NCBI GenBank assembly: GCA_023053545.1
Contig: JAKZAN010000006.1
Location: forward strand, 4,469,001-4,533,000
Origin: Lepidurus packardi
Taxonomy: Eukaryota; Arthropoda; Branchiopoda; Notostraca; Triopsidae
Direction of reading: 5' to 3'
Length of the DNA: 64,000 nucleotides
Under the pieces are notes generated by a model. It was given only the letters and a program-made list of their open reading frames with translations. It did not search any database and had not been told where the DNA came from. A program made the translations under genes and the position numbers. This document shows positions 1 through 16,400 of the stretch, piece by piece. Positions within the stretch are counted from its first letter, which is position 1. Every line of letters begins with the position of its first letter.

Positions 1-41
1 TATCTACGAATAAGTACTGGAAACCTTGTGACAGAAATTAC

Positions 42-415
42 CGAGCATAGCGCTTGAGATATCCATTCCTATCCATACATGTTCGTTATCGGTTAAGGTT
101 TGCCCACTCAAACCAGATCCACAACCCAAATCCAGTACTAGGCAGGGTTGGTCTTCAGGCAAACATAGCAGCTCTAGTGCCCTTTCAGACATTTGCAACT
201 GAATATCCATCATACGTGTGCTGCAAATAAGGAATGATTAGTTATAGTATACATGGCTTTAAAAGAAGTATAAATAAAATACTTTTGAGTGTATTTGTTG
301 GCCTCATCTTCGTTATAAAACTAGAAAAGATTTGTAGTACTATACTACAGTCAATTTTGTTATGTTTACTTACGATTTCTGGAGGAGCTTTGTGTTCCGG
401 ACGCCTGATTGACAT
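42..415 (-). CDS. BUD23: BUD23, 18S rRNA (guanine-N7) methyltransferase, N-terminal part; gene runs off the left edge
   Basis: Three coding exons are visible on the minus strand: 374-415 (start codon 413-415, [14 protein letters not shown]), a 38-nt exon at 283-320 ([12 protein letters not shown]) and 42-220. Introns are GT-AG and the phases join. The protein follows human BUD23 from its first residue and includes the SAM-binding motif [12 protein letters not shown], then MDISSAML. In the known family this enzyme, with TRMT112, methylates G1639 of 18S rRNA and is needed for 40S maturation. The donor after residue 83 (41/40) leads off the window, so the rest of the Rossmann fold and the C-terminus are missing here. 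It is head to head with HYI, about 210 bp apart. Identification is confident. Confidence 0.93.
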
Positions 416-625
416 GGTGTTGATTAGTTTGTAAGTTTACTGCGACCAACTTTTCAGAAAATCCACGTGCTATTTATTTTTCTTTCCTTTAGTATCGTTT
501 AGTAGCAAAAAGTCGCACTAGGTGGCGACAGGCCCTGGGCAAACGTTTGATTTCAAGTCGTATAAAGGTATCCATTTTCTTTTTGCGTCTGGATTCTTGA
601 TTTGTATTTTTGTTAAGGAACAAAG
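416..625. promoter_or_regulatory. Shared BUD23/HYI divergent promoter interval
   Basis: Only about 210 bp separate the start codons of two divergently transcribed genes, so both promoters and 5' UTRs must lie here. No TATA box sits in a convincing position for either gene. Promoter function is inferred from gene layout only. Confidence 0.5.
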
Positions 626-1702
626 ATGACTCTAAAGTTTTGCCCGAGCTTGAATTGGTTGTTTATTGAAACTCCTTCATTGTTGGATCGCTATCAAGTA
701 GCTGCCAACGCCGGGTTCGGTACCGTAGAATGTTCTTTCCCGTACGATTACAGCATCCAAGACCTTGTTAAGGCCAAGGCCGATGCGAAAGTGGACCAAG
801 TCCTTATCAACGCCCACAAAGGTTATACTTCCTTTTCCTATGAAGCCTAGCAAGGTTGTAATGTTGATTTGCCTTTGTATATTCTCTCAGGTCCTCTGGA
901 AAATGACTGGGGACTTGCAGCTCTTCCTGGAAGAGAAGATGATTATTTGAAAAGCTTGGAAACGTCCGTCGAGTATGCGAAGGCGTTACAATGCAAACAG
1001 TAAAACAAAACTTTACCAAGCCTTTGTTCCCAGTATTTGATTACCTTCTTGAAACATCGCTATTCTCTATTCTCTAGGATTCATATTATGTCAGGAAAAT
1101 CGTTGAGCAACATAGTGGATGAAGCAATGGATGAAGTTTACAAAGATAACTTGAAAAAAGCCGTTGCTATGTTCGAAAAGGAGGGCATCGTAGCCTTGAT
1201 CGAGCCCATCAATAACACCTCTACTCCATACTACTATATGAATTCCTTCCAAAAAGGTAAAAATGGTATTCTCTTTATTTCTCCCGTTACAAAATGTAAA
1301 GTTTATTTTTATTTCTTTATAAAGCTGTAAACCTGGTAAGGGAGTTCAACAGCCCTTACCTGAAAATCCAGCTTGACTTGTTTCACCTCCAAATCATCGA
1401 GGGTAACCTGACGGCTAAACTTAAAGAATACCTGCCCTACACCGGTAAGCTTGTTGTTTCGTAATATTTCCCCTAAACCTTTTTTTCTTTTTGTTTTTTT
1501 TTTTCTTCTTCAAGGACATATCCAAATATCCCAAGTCCCAAACCGTGATGAGCCGAACATGCCTGGAGAAATCAACTACCCTTACATTTTCGACGTTCTA
1601 AAACGAGAGAATTACCAAGGATATATTGGTTTGGAATACAAACCTTCCGGCGATACTCTAACTGGGTTAAAATGGATGCAGGAATACGGCCTTCCTCTCT
1701 AA
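626..1702 (+). CDS. HYI: Putative hydroxypyruvate isomerase (HYI family)
   Basis: Five exons: 626-821, 891-999, 1078-1256, 1325-1444 and 1515-1702. All introns are GT-AG with matching phases and give 263 residues, close to vertebrate HYI. The start MTLKFCPSLNWLF matches the usual N-terminus. The xylose-isomerase-like TIM barrel is complete, with NAHKG, the IEPINN segment carrying a probable metal/substrate Glu, the LDLFHLQIIEGN motif and the C-terminal IGLEYKPSGDT. The family interconverts hydroxypyruvate and 2-hydroxy-3-oxopropanoate (tartronate semialdehyde) and is probably cytosolic. The physiological substrate in animals is poorly settled. There is no sign of truncation. Confidence 0.93.
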
Positions 1703-1943
1703 AATGAGGTTAACTAATAGCTTATAATTCCATTGCTTCAGGTGATAACGGACTAATTGGTATACTGTGATAACAATAATTCATAATACAAGGGATGTGT
1801 AAAAGAATACGTGTATCTCCGTATTGCATTGGTCTCGCCACTCAAAACACCCCTGGGAGCGTCAAGTATCACTCAGAAATCGGCGGTCGTTATCGGAAGG
1901 TTTTGGCTTTTGAGATCGGCCAGCCTTTTAATAGACTTGATGC

Positions 1944-2527
1944 TTATAAAAGTTCGGTCACAATATAACGTATTTCTTCTAAATCGTCATTGATTTCCAG
2001 TCGCACCTTGGTCAACTCCTTCTTGAGCGAACAGATTTTCGTTTCCATTTCAGATTCGTTTTCGGGTCTGTCTTGAAGTTCTTGGATTGCAAGCTGGAGC
2101 CGCGCGAGCTACAAGATACAAGAAACCCTTCATTTAGCTACAATATGTAAATATTTATGTTATGTTATTTACCAGCTCCAAATGTCGTTTTTCGTGGTCC
2201 TGAACGGTCGCAATAAAATTGGCCAATTTGGTTTGGTTGAAATCTTTGCGTAACTTGCACTCGATGGCAATGATGTCTTGTGAGATCCTCTTGAAATCAT
2301 TGGTTATATCACTCACAAGTGAACGGAACGTGGTAAAGTCATATCCAGCAGCACCGGACTGGAGATAAATCTTGTGTCCCCTAAATATAGACAAATTAAT
2401 TAAAAGAAAACACCCCAAATTCGCAGAGGAAGTATTATAATTACTCGTCAAAGATGCGATACACGTGAGCTCGCTCTTCTTGCAGTTCTTGGAAGCGGCA
2501 AGCCAGACTGTACGCGTATTCTTCCAT
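1944..2527 (-). CDS. REX1BD-like (C19orf60-type) small coiled-coil protein
   Basis: Three exons on the minus strand: 2445-2527, 2173-2380 and 1944-2108, giving 151 residues. The start at 2525-2527 is fixed by an in-frame TAA 24 bases upstream. The middle of the protein (FDEGHKIYLQSGAAGYDF, then ISQDIIAIECKL and VQDHEKRHLEL) follows the 'required for excision 1-B domain-containing' family. The C-terminal half is charged and probably helical. No catalytic motif is visible. The family name refers to an algal excision-repair gene, and the animal function is not established. Head to head with RTCB. Confidence 0.75.
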
Positions 2528-3190
2528 ATTCTTCAATTAAGCGTCAGACACAGTACCGTTCCGTCAAGTAACTAGGGCCTTCTCTGTGGATAAAGTCAAG
2601 GACTAGACTTAGACGGACAAAATTTCGGATAGAAAGACGAACAGTTGAAAACCGAAGGAGAGGGGCGAAAATGGAAATGGGGAAAGGTCAAAGAGTCTTG
2701 AATCCTTAGGCCTATGTGATGATAAAGCTTTTGGTTTGTTGCTAAGCGAAGACTAGAAAAGGTCGACTTGTGGAAGACAAAGGCAATTGCATATTTAGAA
2801 AAGCCAATTTGAGCTCTGTATAGTAGCCAACAGCCCTTTAAACAACCAACCAATCAGAAAATCTTAACTTACCCTGACAAAACGTTCGTTCTGCTCTCGC
2901 CCTTTTCTACGCTAACTCCGTCACGTCCTTCCACCACAGGTTCCAGACACAAAAGAAAGATCTTTTGGACGAAAATTTCGCAATCGTAGGTTCAAGCACC
3001 CTATGGGGCTATATTACTGTGCCTATATGTTGCCGGTCGTTCATACCACGCCCACTGTACACGAACAAACCACAACTAGCGCACGTGCAGCAAAACCAGT
3101 TTTGCCAGTCTGCGTTTTGTTTATTTCTAGTTCTAACATAAAAACTGATACTAACTTAAGTTATTTCTGGTAATTAACCTTGTTACAGAA
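2528..3190. promoter_or_regulatory. REX1BD-like/RTCB divergent intergenic interval
   Basis: This 663-bp gap lies between two divergent start codons and must hold both 5' UTRs and promoters. Short reading frames inside it show no family resemblance or splice support. No defined motif could be assigned. Confidence 0.4.
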
Positions 3191-5179
<1,989 letters not shown>

Positions 5180-5604
5180 ATCATGCACTTAACGCTCTAA
5201 ATACTCTCAATTTTTGCGTGTTTTCGTTTTATCTATAATATAAGCCTTGACATTTGTTTAATTTCACCCTTTGAGCGTTTGAAAAGTTGGAACCCGGTGA
5301 AAATGACGCAAAACTTGGTAGGTAGACTGAATGTATTTTAGGTCATCCAAGCACACATCGAGACCACAAAAACTAGTTAAAGAAACAAATGTTTTTCCCT
5401 TCTTTTTCCTTCAAACTGGCTGCATGATTGTACAATTTTATAGCCATAATTAAACTGAATAGTTGACAGAAACGGAGGTGGAAAACGCATAGGAGTAAAA
5501 GAAGAACTGGCTGTTTTTTCTTATTTGTTTGGAATAGCATATTAGTTAAACAATGAGGAAGGCGGAGAAGTTTAGTGCCTGTGACTGAAGACTTCGGAGG
5601 GAGG
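5180..5604. other. RTCB/RAP1 convergent 3' intergenic stretch
   Basis: This interval of about 425 bp lies between two stop codons and holds both 3' UTRs. It is AT-rich with several T and A runs. No reading frame or RNA gene could be supported. Confidence 0.5.
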
Positions 5605-7016
<1,412 letters not shown>

Positions 7017-10000
7017 ATGGTGCAACCAACTTGGGAGGAGCAGTCAACCACCAGTAAGTCTTTTTTTAATTTAATTTTTTTTAGCTTCATAGCACTTATT
7101 ATGGAATGAATTGAACCGTATGACGCATGATAGCGTAGCATGTTATAAATCGGACTTAATGACATCACTATAACTGATGTGATGAAGAGCTCTAGCATAC
7201 TTTACTCCCCAAGAATGACAAGACAGGATTTTCCTCGTAAGCCGTGATTTGGGGGGCGTAGCTGTTTAGGGCTTAGCGGAACAAAGAGTTCAGCAAATAA
7301 TCAGGCACGTTATACTGCACGTGCCTTCCCTTGTATACAATAAGCTATACGTCTGCCCTGTATGCTGTAGAGCGCCAGAGTTTCCGTGGTCGGTTTAGTA
7401 TGAATCAACAGGATCCAACGAAATCCTTAACTAAAAAAAAACATTATTATATATGTAATGATAAAACTTTTTATTTATGGCTCAAAAGGAGGGAAAATTC
7501 CGAATTATCTTTCGTTTTCGTATATTAAAGAAATATTTTAAGAATAAATTGTATGTTTATCTGACTTTAATATTTAAATCATTTTGTAAGAAATCGAGCA
7601 ATTTTTCCTCTTTTTTTATTATAGAAATTGCTGGCGAGTTAGTGCTGCAGCAATATGGTCGATTTACTGAAAGCCTCAGTAAGCAAACCCATGCGTTTGT
7701 CACTGATTTGGACCCTAGTCGGCTCTCAAGTCGCCCTACGATTAGCGTTAGTGCGACTGCATACGAACGTCTTGACGTCGTCGCGTTGCTGGAAGGCAAT
7801 GAGCATGTCATCCCCAAGATACTCATCGCTTTGGTTTCCCTTTGCGGTGAAATGCAGCTCCTGGTATCTGAAGCCCGGGAAAAGTACTATTACCCGCTAA
7901 TCTTGTATGAAGAAGAAGGTAACATTGATGCACGGATGTTTTTTTTTTTTTATTTTTTTCTTGTAACACTTGAAACCACCAGACGATCGTTTTTCACCTT
8001 GTAGAAACGAAAAGCGAGGCTGATGATGGTCTCTTGGAAATTAGCCGGTTGTTAGCGATGCTGCAAGGCTTATCTGGTTTCGTTGAACGGTGCCGTTTAG
8101 TCCTTTTTCATGTGCTGCAACAGCTCGCGGCCGCTTACACCGGAGAGAAAAATTCTTTAAAATATTTCCAGACCAAAGAAGTGCACTTTAAAGTAAACTT
8201 GGCTATTATAGAATCTTTCGGGCTCTGGTAGAGAAATGTGTAAATTTGGTTAGGTGTTCTATGAGGAATTAGGCATTTTCTTGGCCGCGCTCCTTGAACT
8301 CGATGAGATACTCAAAAGTTGTCACAAACTGCAGAAAGACTATGTTTACCTCCAGCGAACCCTCAATTCCGCCCAACATAACCCGCAGACATTTGGATCT
8401 TCGATAGAACAGTTACGAAGTTTGGGCAACGTGCTGGATTCTCTCAGCGAGCAAATAGTTTGGGGTGGCATCTTCTCGGTGAGCAGTTCTTCTTTTCTTT
8501 TGTTTCCCGTAGGTTGTACGATCGTAAAAATGACGCTGTTTTATTCGTTTCATATCATTGTGGGTTCTGCGGTTTCCTTTAGAAATGTCTGAAACAACCG
8601 TTTGATTCCGACAGCGTTCAGGTAACGGGCAACGCCAACTTGAGCGACGAATTCCTTCAGAACATTCGTGGCATGTTGCAAGAGATCGAGTTGAAACTCA
8701 ATGCGGAAAATAGCGTAGTATCTGAAATGTATCCCAAATTCCTCTCCGTTTGTTGCCTTTTCACCCTTTACGGCCACGTCACACAACAAATTGATAAGAA
8801 GACCGTCAAAAACGTGCTGGATCTGACCAAAACGGTACTATTTACCACGTTAGCGAACTTCACATGCCTCTTCTCATAATTGCATTTCAGAACAAAGTGT
8901 TTCTTCCTCTCCTTTTTAATTTTTAAAAGGTCCAAGTGGTTCCTTTGCTGGGCCCTTTAGTGTGCTTTCCAGAGAAATTTTTGCAAGAACACCTTCCAGG
9001 TTTTACCAAACTCGCCGATGCTAAACTCGTCCAAAACTTGACAAACGGACGCGGTAGTTTTTTGAAACATTTCAATCAAGAATTGCAACGCGATGCGCCT
9101 GTTTGGAATGCCAAAGTAATTCCAAAACAACTACAATAGCATAGTACTTGAACAGTGTATCACTAATTGGGTAATTCGAACATTTGAAAGGTCATGCTCT
9201 GGTTGGCGAGGTTTGAAAGCGCAATCCCTCGTCGTACACCATTCAAGCCCGTTGATTTAAACAAACATTCCAATCTACTTCTCCAAGTATTCACCCCAAA
9301 AAAACGAGAGAAATAGTTGATTTGAGCGATTAATTAATTCGTGAAAAATGTAAACAATCCAGGGTTTGCAGTATCTCTGCCAACTAACAGGTTTAATCCA
9401 CGCGTGCCTAAATCTGCACCGCGAACTGCAACCTGCGATAAGTCGGTCGTCTGCATTGCATGCCTGCCATTTTTTGGGATTGGGTCAAGTCATTATCGAA
9501 GCCTTTTCTAATCACCAAGAAGCGATGGCTCAATGGATCCAAGCTGCGTTACAGCAATTGCAAGACCTGGCCCTTTCGGTTATTGTGAACGCGAAAGTAA
9601 TTAGGACAATGGATTTATAAAAAAAAAAATAAGGTTTCTGTATACACATTTTCGGGTTTTAAAAATGTGCAATTAGACGGCACTAAATGGGGAGAAAAAG
9701 GTAACGGATTCGCGTCTCGGATCACTGGCGGTATTAAACTTGGCCCAACGCTGCTTGATTGGCCCCGCGACCAAACAACGGTGTACGTTATTGCGGTTGT
9801 GCTTGACGGTCAGCGGCGCACGTACCCAGCCCCGCGTTTTCAAAGACGAAGAATGGACCATGCTCGTATATTACGTTCAGCGCCTAGAAAGTTTGTCGTC
9901 GTTTACGCGCGTTTTGACCAAAGGGGCCAGCACCGAATTTCTCTACTGGCACCGCGGTTTATTACCTACCTATATCAAATATGTCTATGGCCAACATGCG

Positions 10001-12626
10001 GATGTCCATCGCTTACAAGTAACAATTTTGTCTCTCTTTTTTTGAATGACTGCCCACTTAAAAAGCCAAGAATAAAAAAGAATAATTTATGTCCATCGCT
10101 TGTTCGTGCTCGGTGGGTAGTACGTACTGGATGCGTTTTACGACATAGAAGACAAGTTGTCTTCCGTCCAACATTTGAGTGATGCAAATGCACTTAGAAA
10201 TTCTTTCAATGATTCAATTCTGGGTCATTTAAAGAATCAGGTAGGATTCCGTGCTGAATTTTCGTTGTTTTTTTTATGTTAGTTTTAACTAGTTGCTGGA
10301 TCAAGTTTGCAGAGATCTGGAAACGGATCTGAGGATCCAGACGCATTCCCATTTGCTCATCAAAGAAAACCATCCGTTGAAAGAAGGATTGCCTGATTTT
10401 GTCAAGTTCTGGGTTTGCAAGCCGCTTAGGTTAGGAAGTCGTTACATGGATATTAAAGGTATTGGTAAAGAGTGAGCCAAATGGCGGGTATAACTCAACA
10501 TGGTGTATTTGAACGTAGCTTACGTGGCTAATTACCTCGGCGAGACGTTTTACAATCTGGCCACCGTTGCCTTGCATGATTGGAAGACTTATGGGGATAT
10601 GAGAGAGCTAGCAAAGTTCGCGTACAATTTGGAAACTGTGGATGACTGTTTACCGAGTCAGACGTTGGAACAGGTAATAATGAATTTCCTGAAAGGATGG
10701 TTTGGCGTTGGTTTCAACAATGAAAAGGGACTGTGTACCAAAAGGGGTTGGACGTTTTGGAAATCATGCGGAACATTCATGTCTTTGTGGCCCATTATGC
10801 GTATAATCTCAACAATCAATTTTTCGTGGAAATCTCCAGTCCGAACAAGCACTTGAACACGATCAATATTCACCATATAGCCAACTCGATACGAACTCAT
10901 GGACCCGGCATTATGAACACAGCTGTGAGTATCTAACGGGCCAAATTTGAGCTTGTTCACTGAAATACAAACTGTTTTGGGTGGGGTCGCATTCAGGTCA
11001 ACTTTGTTTACGGCTTCTTGAAGAAGAAGTTTTCCATCTTCTCGCAGTTTCTGTTTGATGAACATATCAAGTCGCGTTTATTGAAAGATTTGCGCATTCT
11101 TCGCGAGCTCAAAGAACGTGCCGAGGAGAAGATTCGCACTCAGCGAAGCCAGATTAGCAAAAAGGAGGAAGAACAAATGGCGTGGTATCCTTATGACCGG
11201 GCGGAAAAGTTCCATCGCGGAATACGCAAACTTGGGATCAACAAAGACGGCTTGAGTTACTTGGACCAGTTTCGAATCCTTGTAAGTCATGTTGGTAAGT
11301 TTTCTCCCTTTTATTTCCTTAATATTTTCCAAGAATCCAACGAAAAAAACGTGTAGAAAAAGACACAACTTTCAGTCGTCTTTTCAAGTTGTTTTTTATT
11401 ATTTTCCTTCTGTGTTTTTTGTAATGATGTCAATCCCTAATTAGGAAATGCATTGGGATATGTTCGCATGTTGCGGTCAGGTAGTTTGCATTATTACGCA
11501 GCTGCTGGCAGCATTGTCCCTGACTTGTCAGCGCTTTCCCAGCACGTTGGGAGCTCAGCATCCGAAGGACAACATTGGACACGTTTTTGTCAAGAGGACG
11601 AACTCGATGAAGAAGTTTCGGGTGCTGCCCAAGCATTGGACCAGGTCTTGTCCAAGTTAGCTTCGAGTTTGACTGAAGGTTCCGACTACTTTGCGGTAAG
11701 TTAGAGTACTAAGTACTCTTAAGTATTAAGCTATTTAGTTTGGCTGTGGGATTTGTGGGATTTCCGGTTTTTCCTACACTGTTTGGGTCAGGACACCTTA
11801 ATGAGAGCAATTGAAATCTGAAATGACCTTGCGTGCGGTCGTATATACAGGTGCTGATAGACGTGTTTGTCCGCTTTTTCCGAGATCCCCAACAAAGCCA
11901 CTTGAAGACTTTCTTTGCCATTGTTCCGCCTTTATGCGTCAATTATGTGGAACACATGGTAGCTGCCAAAGACAGACTTCAAAAGAAACACAAGCAAGCT
12001 GCTGCATTCACAGATGACGGGTTCGCTGTAGGTAAAAAGATTGCCTTTTACTAATTTTATGTTTATTATTTATTCTGCTCCTTACTTTTTAATTATTGTA
12101 AGATCGTCTTGCAAGATGTTAATAAGACATTTGGGAAAGCCTGGTAAATCTTAGCTTGAAGTGAAGCTTTTTTGTGTATTCTTTAGGAGTAGCATACATC
12201 TTATCGTTGTTGGATCAACACCGTGAGTTTGATTCCTTGCATTGGTTCGCATCGGTCCGTCACAAATTCCAAGAAGAGCGTGAATTGGCTGAGCGGAATA
12301 AAACTTCCAGTTCTACGGGTCATAATCACAGTCAGACTGCTGGGGATCAGGAAAAGTTTGAGCAGACTTTGAGTCTCACCTTACGAAGGCTTCATACTTA
12401 TCAACAAGTAATACACGGAAGAAAAGAACCCTTTTTCTGTTAACTCAAGTGTAGTTTAAAGCAAATTTAATGGGTTTTATTCTTCTTCTTCTAGGAGTTT
12501 GATTTGCTCTTTTACAACCTGAGTAGCGCACGCATCTTTTTCCAAAACAAGCTTGTGAAGGACGACAAGGCCGTTGTAGTAATAGGAGCTGCGGGCTTGA
12601 AACCTGACTTGAAAGCTACCATGTAA
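7017..12626 (+). CDS. WASHC4: WASH complex subunit 4 (SWIP / strumpellin and WASH-interacting protein)
   Basis: Eighteen exons, 1185 residues (human 1173): 7017-7053, 7625-7918, 8005-8192, 8254-8478, 8583-8834, 8930-9115, 9191-9286, 9363-9596, 9677-10018, 10121-10240, 10293-10458, 10519-10673, 10745-10924, 10997-11294, 11445-11695, 11851-12031, 12187-12407 and 12495-12626. Hallmarks include [72 protein letters not shown] and [17 protein letters not shown], all strongly conserved in SWIP. SWIP scaffolds the WASH complex, which activates Arp2/3 on endosomes for retromer-dependent sorting. It is membrane-associated through partners and has no transmembrane segment. The 37-nt first exon was chosen because its phase joins exon 2; it is the least certain part. 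The exon at 9191-9286 was inferred from splice phase. Confidence 0.93.
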
Positions 12627-13451
12627 ACTAATAAAAAAAGGAATAATGTTGTGGTAAAAGTCCTTGTCTCTCCTCTTATCTTTACTTGTTTCTCCCCTTA
12701 CCTTTTTACCGTGATGGGATAAGGTTTTTATTCACTGTTCATTTACACTTGTACTGTACAAGAAGGGATTTGGGAAGAGAGTATAAGTCAATACAAACAA
12801 ACTTGCGAGTTGAACTGTGAAGGTTGAAAGGTTAAGATAATATTTGGGTCTATCACACAATACACATTACAACACGGTCTTGAAGCAACACGTTAGTAAT
12901 TCTTGTGTACAGTAACGAAAACTACATCGCTACATGGACTTTGCATATCGACCAATCACACTGCTTATCTGTCATTTGAAGTGTATTGCTACGCTTAAGT
13001 AGGCCTACTGCTACGTGAAAGTACAGTGCTGTGTACTGTTACGCTCGTGTTGATATCTCAACACGATATCTCTTCTAAGTTCTCCAGTCAATTAAGTGAG
13101 CAGATCATTTAATTAGATAACGTACTAATTTAATTGACAGGAGTTTAAAAGGAATTCCAGTATCTAAACTAGTAGGCCAGAAATAACAGGATTGCTCTCA
13201 ACAGCGGAAAAGCAATCTCATTGGTCAATTTGCAAAGTCCGGGTAGCGATCAACAGTTTCGTTACTGCACATCGTTACCCTAGCGAGTACTTCTAGAAGC
13301 TTTATCCTGGTTGAGATCCATGCAAAATTTACAAACCTCTGTAAATCATGTATCAAGTTTTTGTTTTCATATGCACAAGTAAACAAGGGGGCATTTTAGC
13401 TTGCATTTTTAGGGAAGCAAAAGGGGAGTTTTAGGCTGAAATTATTGACGG
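12627..13451. other. WASHC4/LURAP1-like convergent intergenic stretch
   Basis: About 825 bp lie between two convergent stop codons. A run resembling AATAAA occurs just after the WASHC4 stop. Nothing else was recognised: no reading frame, tRNA or repeat of note. Confidence 0.45.
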
Positions 13452-16400
13452 TTAGACAAAAACTTCTCCGTCTGAGGGTTCCGAGCCCTGAATTCCTGAA
13501 TCATACGAACTCTGTCGTCGGTGAGTAACGGTAACGCCCCCTACCATTAGCTTATTCGTTTCGTCTTCGCTTGACGTGGGCGAAGCTGTCGACCATGTAG
13601 GTGAGCCGGGTGGTTGAGATGAGCTGTTACCACGCATAGTGGTTGATGGATAGCGAAGAACTCGGTTCCGTGATTTAGGCGGATAGGAAATCTTTTGTCG
13701 CGTCAAGCGAACGTTTTCATCATCTTGAGAACGTTGGGCATTCTGAAACAAAAAACGCCAAATGAACCATTCGTTAACCATTAGTAAACGAGCTCTATGG
13801 ACCTCTATGGATGACTTTCTCATATGGTTTTCATTTTAGTCCTTTTTTGCTTTAGCTCTTTGTCATTCTTACATTCTCAGAGATTTGTTCTCAGAAATTT
13901 GTTCTCAGAAAGGAAATGGAGAATCATTTATAAAGAGTCAAAAAGCCAAGTTGGGATGTCGAGTAGCCCGCATAATAACCTTTCTTTATATTAGGAAATA
14001 AAGAGAGTGTGTCACGTTACTAAGATTAGGAAGAGAGATTGTCCGCTTCCTCAAACTTTTTTCTTTCTGGGTTATATTTTTAAACCATCAATGCTTTGAT
14101 TATGCGGAAAAAAAGGTGTCGCCGTTAAGACTGGAATAGAGCAGTATTGCCACACTTTCTCTTCGCTGGCCTATAACTTGTTGCTGCTGCTGCGCAAAAA
14201 AAAAATCCCTAGCTGCCCTTTGGATGTTGGAAAGGTTTCACTTTCAACTTCAGCATCATCGTCGTCAGGCATCCCGCCCATAAACTCTCACAAAAAACGT
14301 CTTTTTCTCGGAGAAAAGAATGCTATAAGACATTACTTAAGTGTTCGACTTTCACGAGCATCCTGAACAGCCTCCCATGGCTCCCCTGCGTCTTAGGCAT
14401 TTCATATCTTATCTAAAACCCGTATCCCTTATAGCTTGGCGCCAATCTGTCGTTTTCTAGGAAGGAAAGCGTTTTCCTGTTTTCCTATGACATAAGCTCA
14501 AGCTCTCCCCGTTTTTTGGGAATCTTTCAAAATACTATGCTACTCACTTTCCCTGGGAAAGACATGGACAATGTGTTTACATTTGCATTCTTTTATACCT
14601 GGAGAAGTTGTTTTCGTCGTGCAGGGCGTACGGGCACCATGGAAGGTCTTTCATCATCGTCCAGTGAAAGGGATGACACACTCGGCCAGGGTGATGGCGA
14701 TGGCGAATCTTCGTCTTCATCGTCATCGGTAGCTTCGCGTAATGCTGTTATGGACGCATGAAGCGACAGGAGCTGACGGAACAGGGCGTCGTCTTGCTGA
14801 ACCAGTGAAGCCTGCGAAAACACAAAACAGTAGCGATGAAACAGAAGAAAAGTTTTGAACTTTTTTTTTTATCTCGGAAATCAAGTGGGTTGTTTGGAAG
14901 GGTACCAAATTCCGAATCTGCTTTGGCAATCAGTGCCACGCGACAGGTTTTACTTAGCGACCTGTGAAATGTTGACTTAGCTTAACGTTCGCTCAACTTT
15001 TCAAAAATTTCTCGTCCACGTCCGGTCTCGTGTTTTTGCCAAAAGTGCCTTTGATCGACAGCTTTTCTAGCGTGAAAGCGATACCGTTATTTTAGACAAA
15101 CAATTCCTGGAACTGATTTACATTTTATTAGAAAGAAAGTTTCGGTATTTTAAGGATCTATGGACGGCAAAACCAACAGTTTCCACGGTTTCAGAACCCA
15201 GAGATAAAAGTGACACTACATGTGTACTATTGTTGCAAAAGGTTCTCCGGAAAAAGGATAAACTGTGTCATATCGAGTTGAAAATTGGTAGTTGGATTGG
15301 AAATGCATTAGGTTAGGTTAGATTATGTTAGCTTAGGTTAGGTTAACGATTATCATTGATTTTGATGAGAATTGTTAAAACTTGTACTTTCTTTCACCCC
15401 ATTAGCAGAAAAAATAAAAATTCATTGTTCGAATACGACACACTAGTGTCATTTTGAAAGCGCAATACATTACATATATTTGTCACTAAATCCAGCGAAC
15501 GTATTGGGCAAAACAGCTCTTTTATCTTGCTTATGGGAATCTCAGATATTGATTAGAACTATTGATTTACATTTTACTTGAAATGAAGTTTCGGTGTTTT
15601 AAGGATATATGGAAGGTAAAACAGCTCTTTAATCTTGCTTACACGAATCTCAGATATTTAGGCAAATAAGGAATGTGTATCTTTGAGAATGTTGTTGACT
15701 TCCAAGTTACGTGGGAAACGACCTAGACCCCAATTAAATGTACTCAAAAATGTCACAAGAATCTTGAAAGTTCGTTGTCTTTTAGATAGTTATGCTGTTC
15801 CTGGCTCCAAACGGCTGTTTATAGTCCTTTTCGAAAGAGTTGCACGGAATGCAGATGACCAAGTTTGTTTTTCAAGGCTAACTTGAAACATGCTTCATAA
15901 CGAGCAGATGCTTAATATGCAAACGTTAAGCTTGAAAGGTTACCCATGTAAGGTGAACTGGGTTATTGTGAGAAACTGAAAGGGAAAGTGTACCGTTTAT
16001 CCAGTTTGGATCATTATGCATGAACGACAAATCTGTGGGAACAAGGGATCGTTTCTCAGCTCATCTTCTGCTTCTGACAGCAGCCAAAAGAAAAAAAAGA
16101 GAACTCCGTTCTCACGAGCTTTTTTTGGTGCTGTTGTAAAGAGATGAGATAAAAACTCGGGCATCACGTTAGTAGCGCAGCAAAACGTTCGACGGTATAT
16201 AGGCTAACGTCTGGGGTTCAATGTAGGCCGCCGGGTAAGAAGTAGCTTGTCTGGCTGGTATTAATTGGAACCTCACAAACGAGTTGTTACGTTGCGTATA
16301 CTCGTTTGTTGTTGGTTTGTTCCAAGATTTCGTGTACTTCTTGACCTCCCTATTCCCTATGCAGTAGTAATTTGAATACAGTAGACGTGACTTGGCGCTT

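Noticed and set aside
7400-7528. ATG at 7400 ([10 protein letters not shown]) as the WASHC4 start
   Set aside because: This frame cannot be joined in phase to the exon at 7625 by a good donor. The 37-nt exon at 7017-7053 ([12 protein letters not shown]) ends in GTAAGT and joins correctly.
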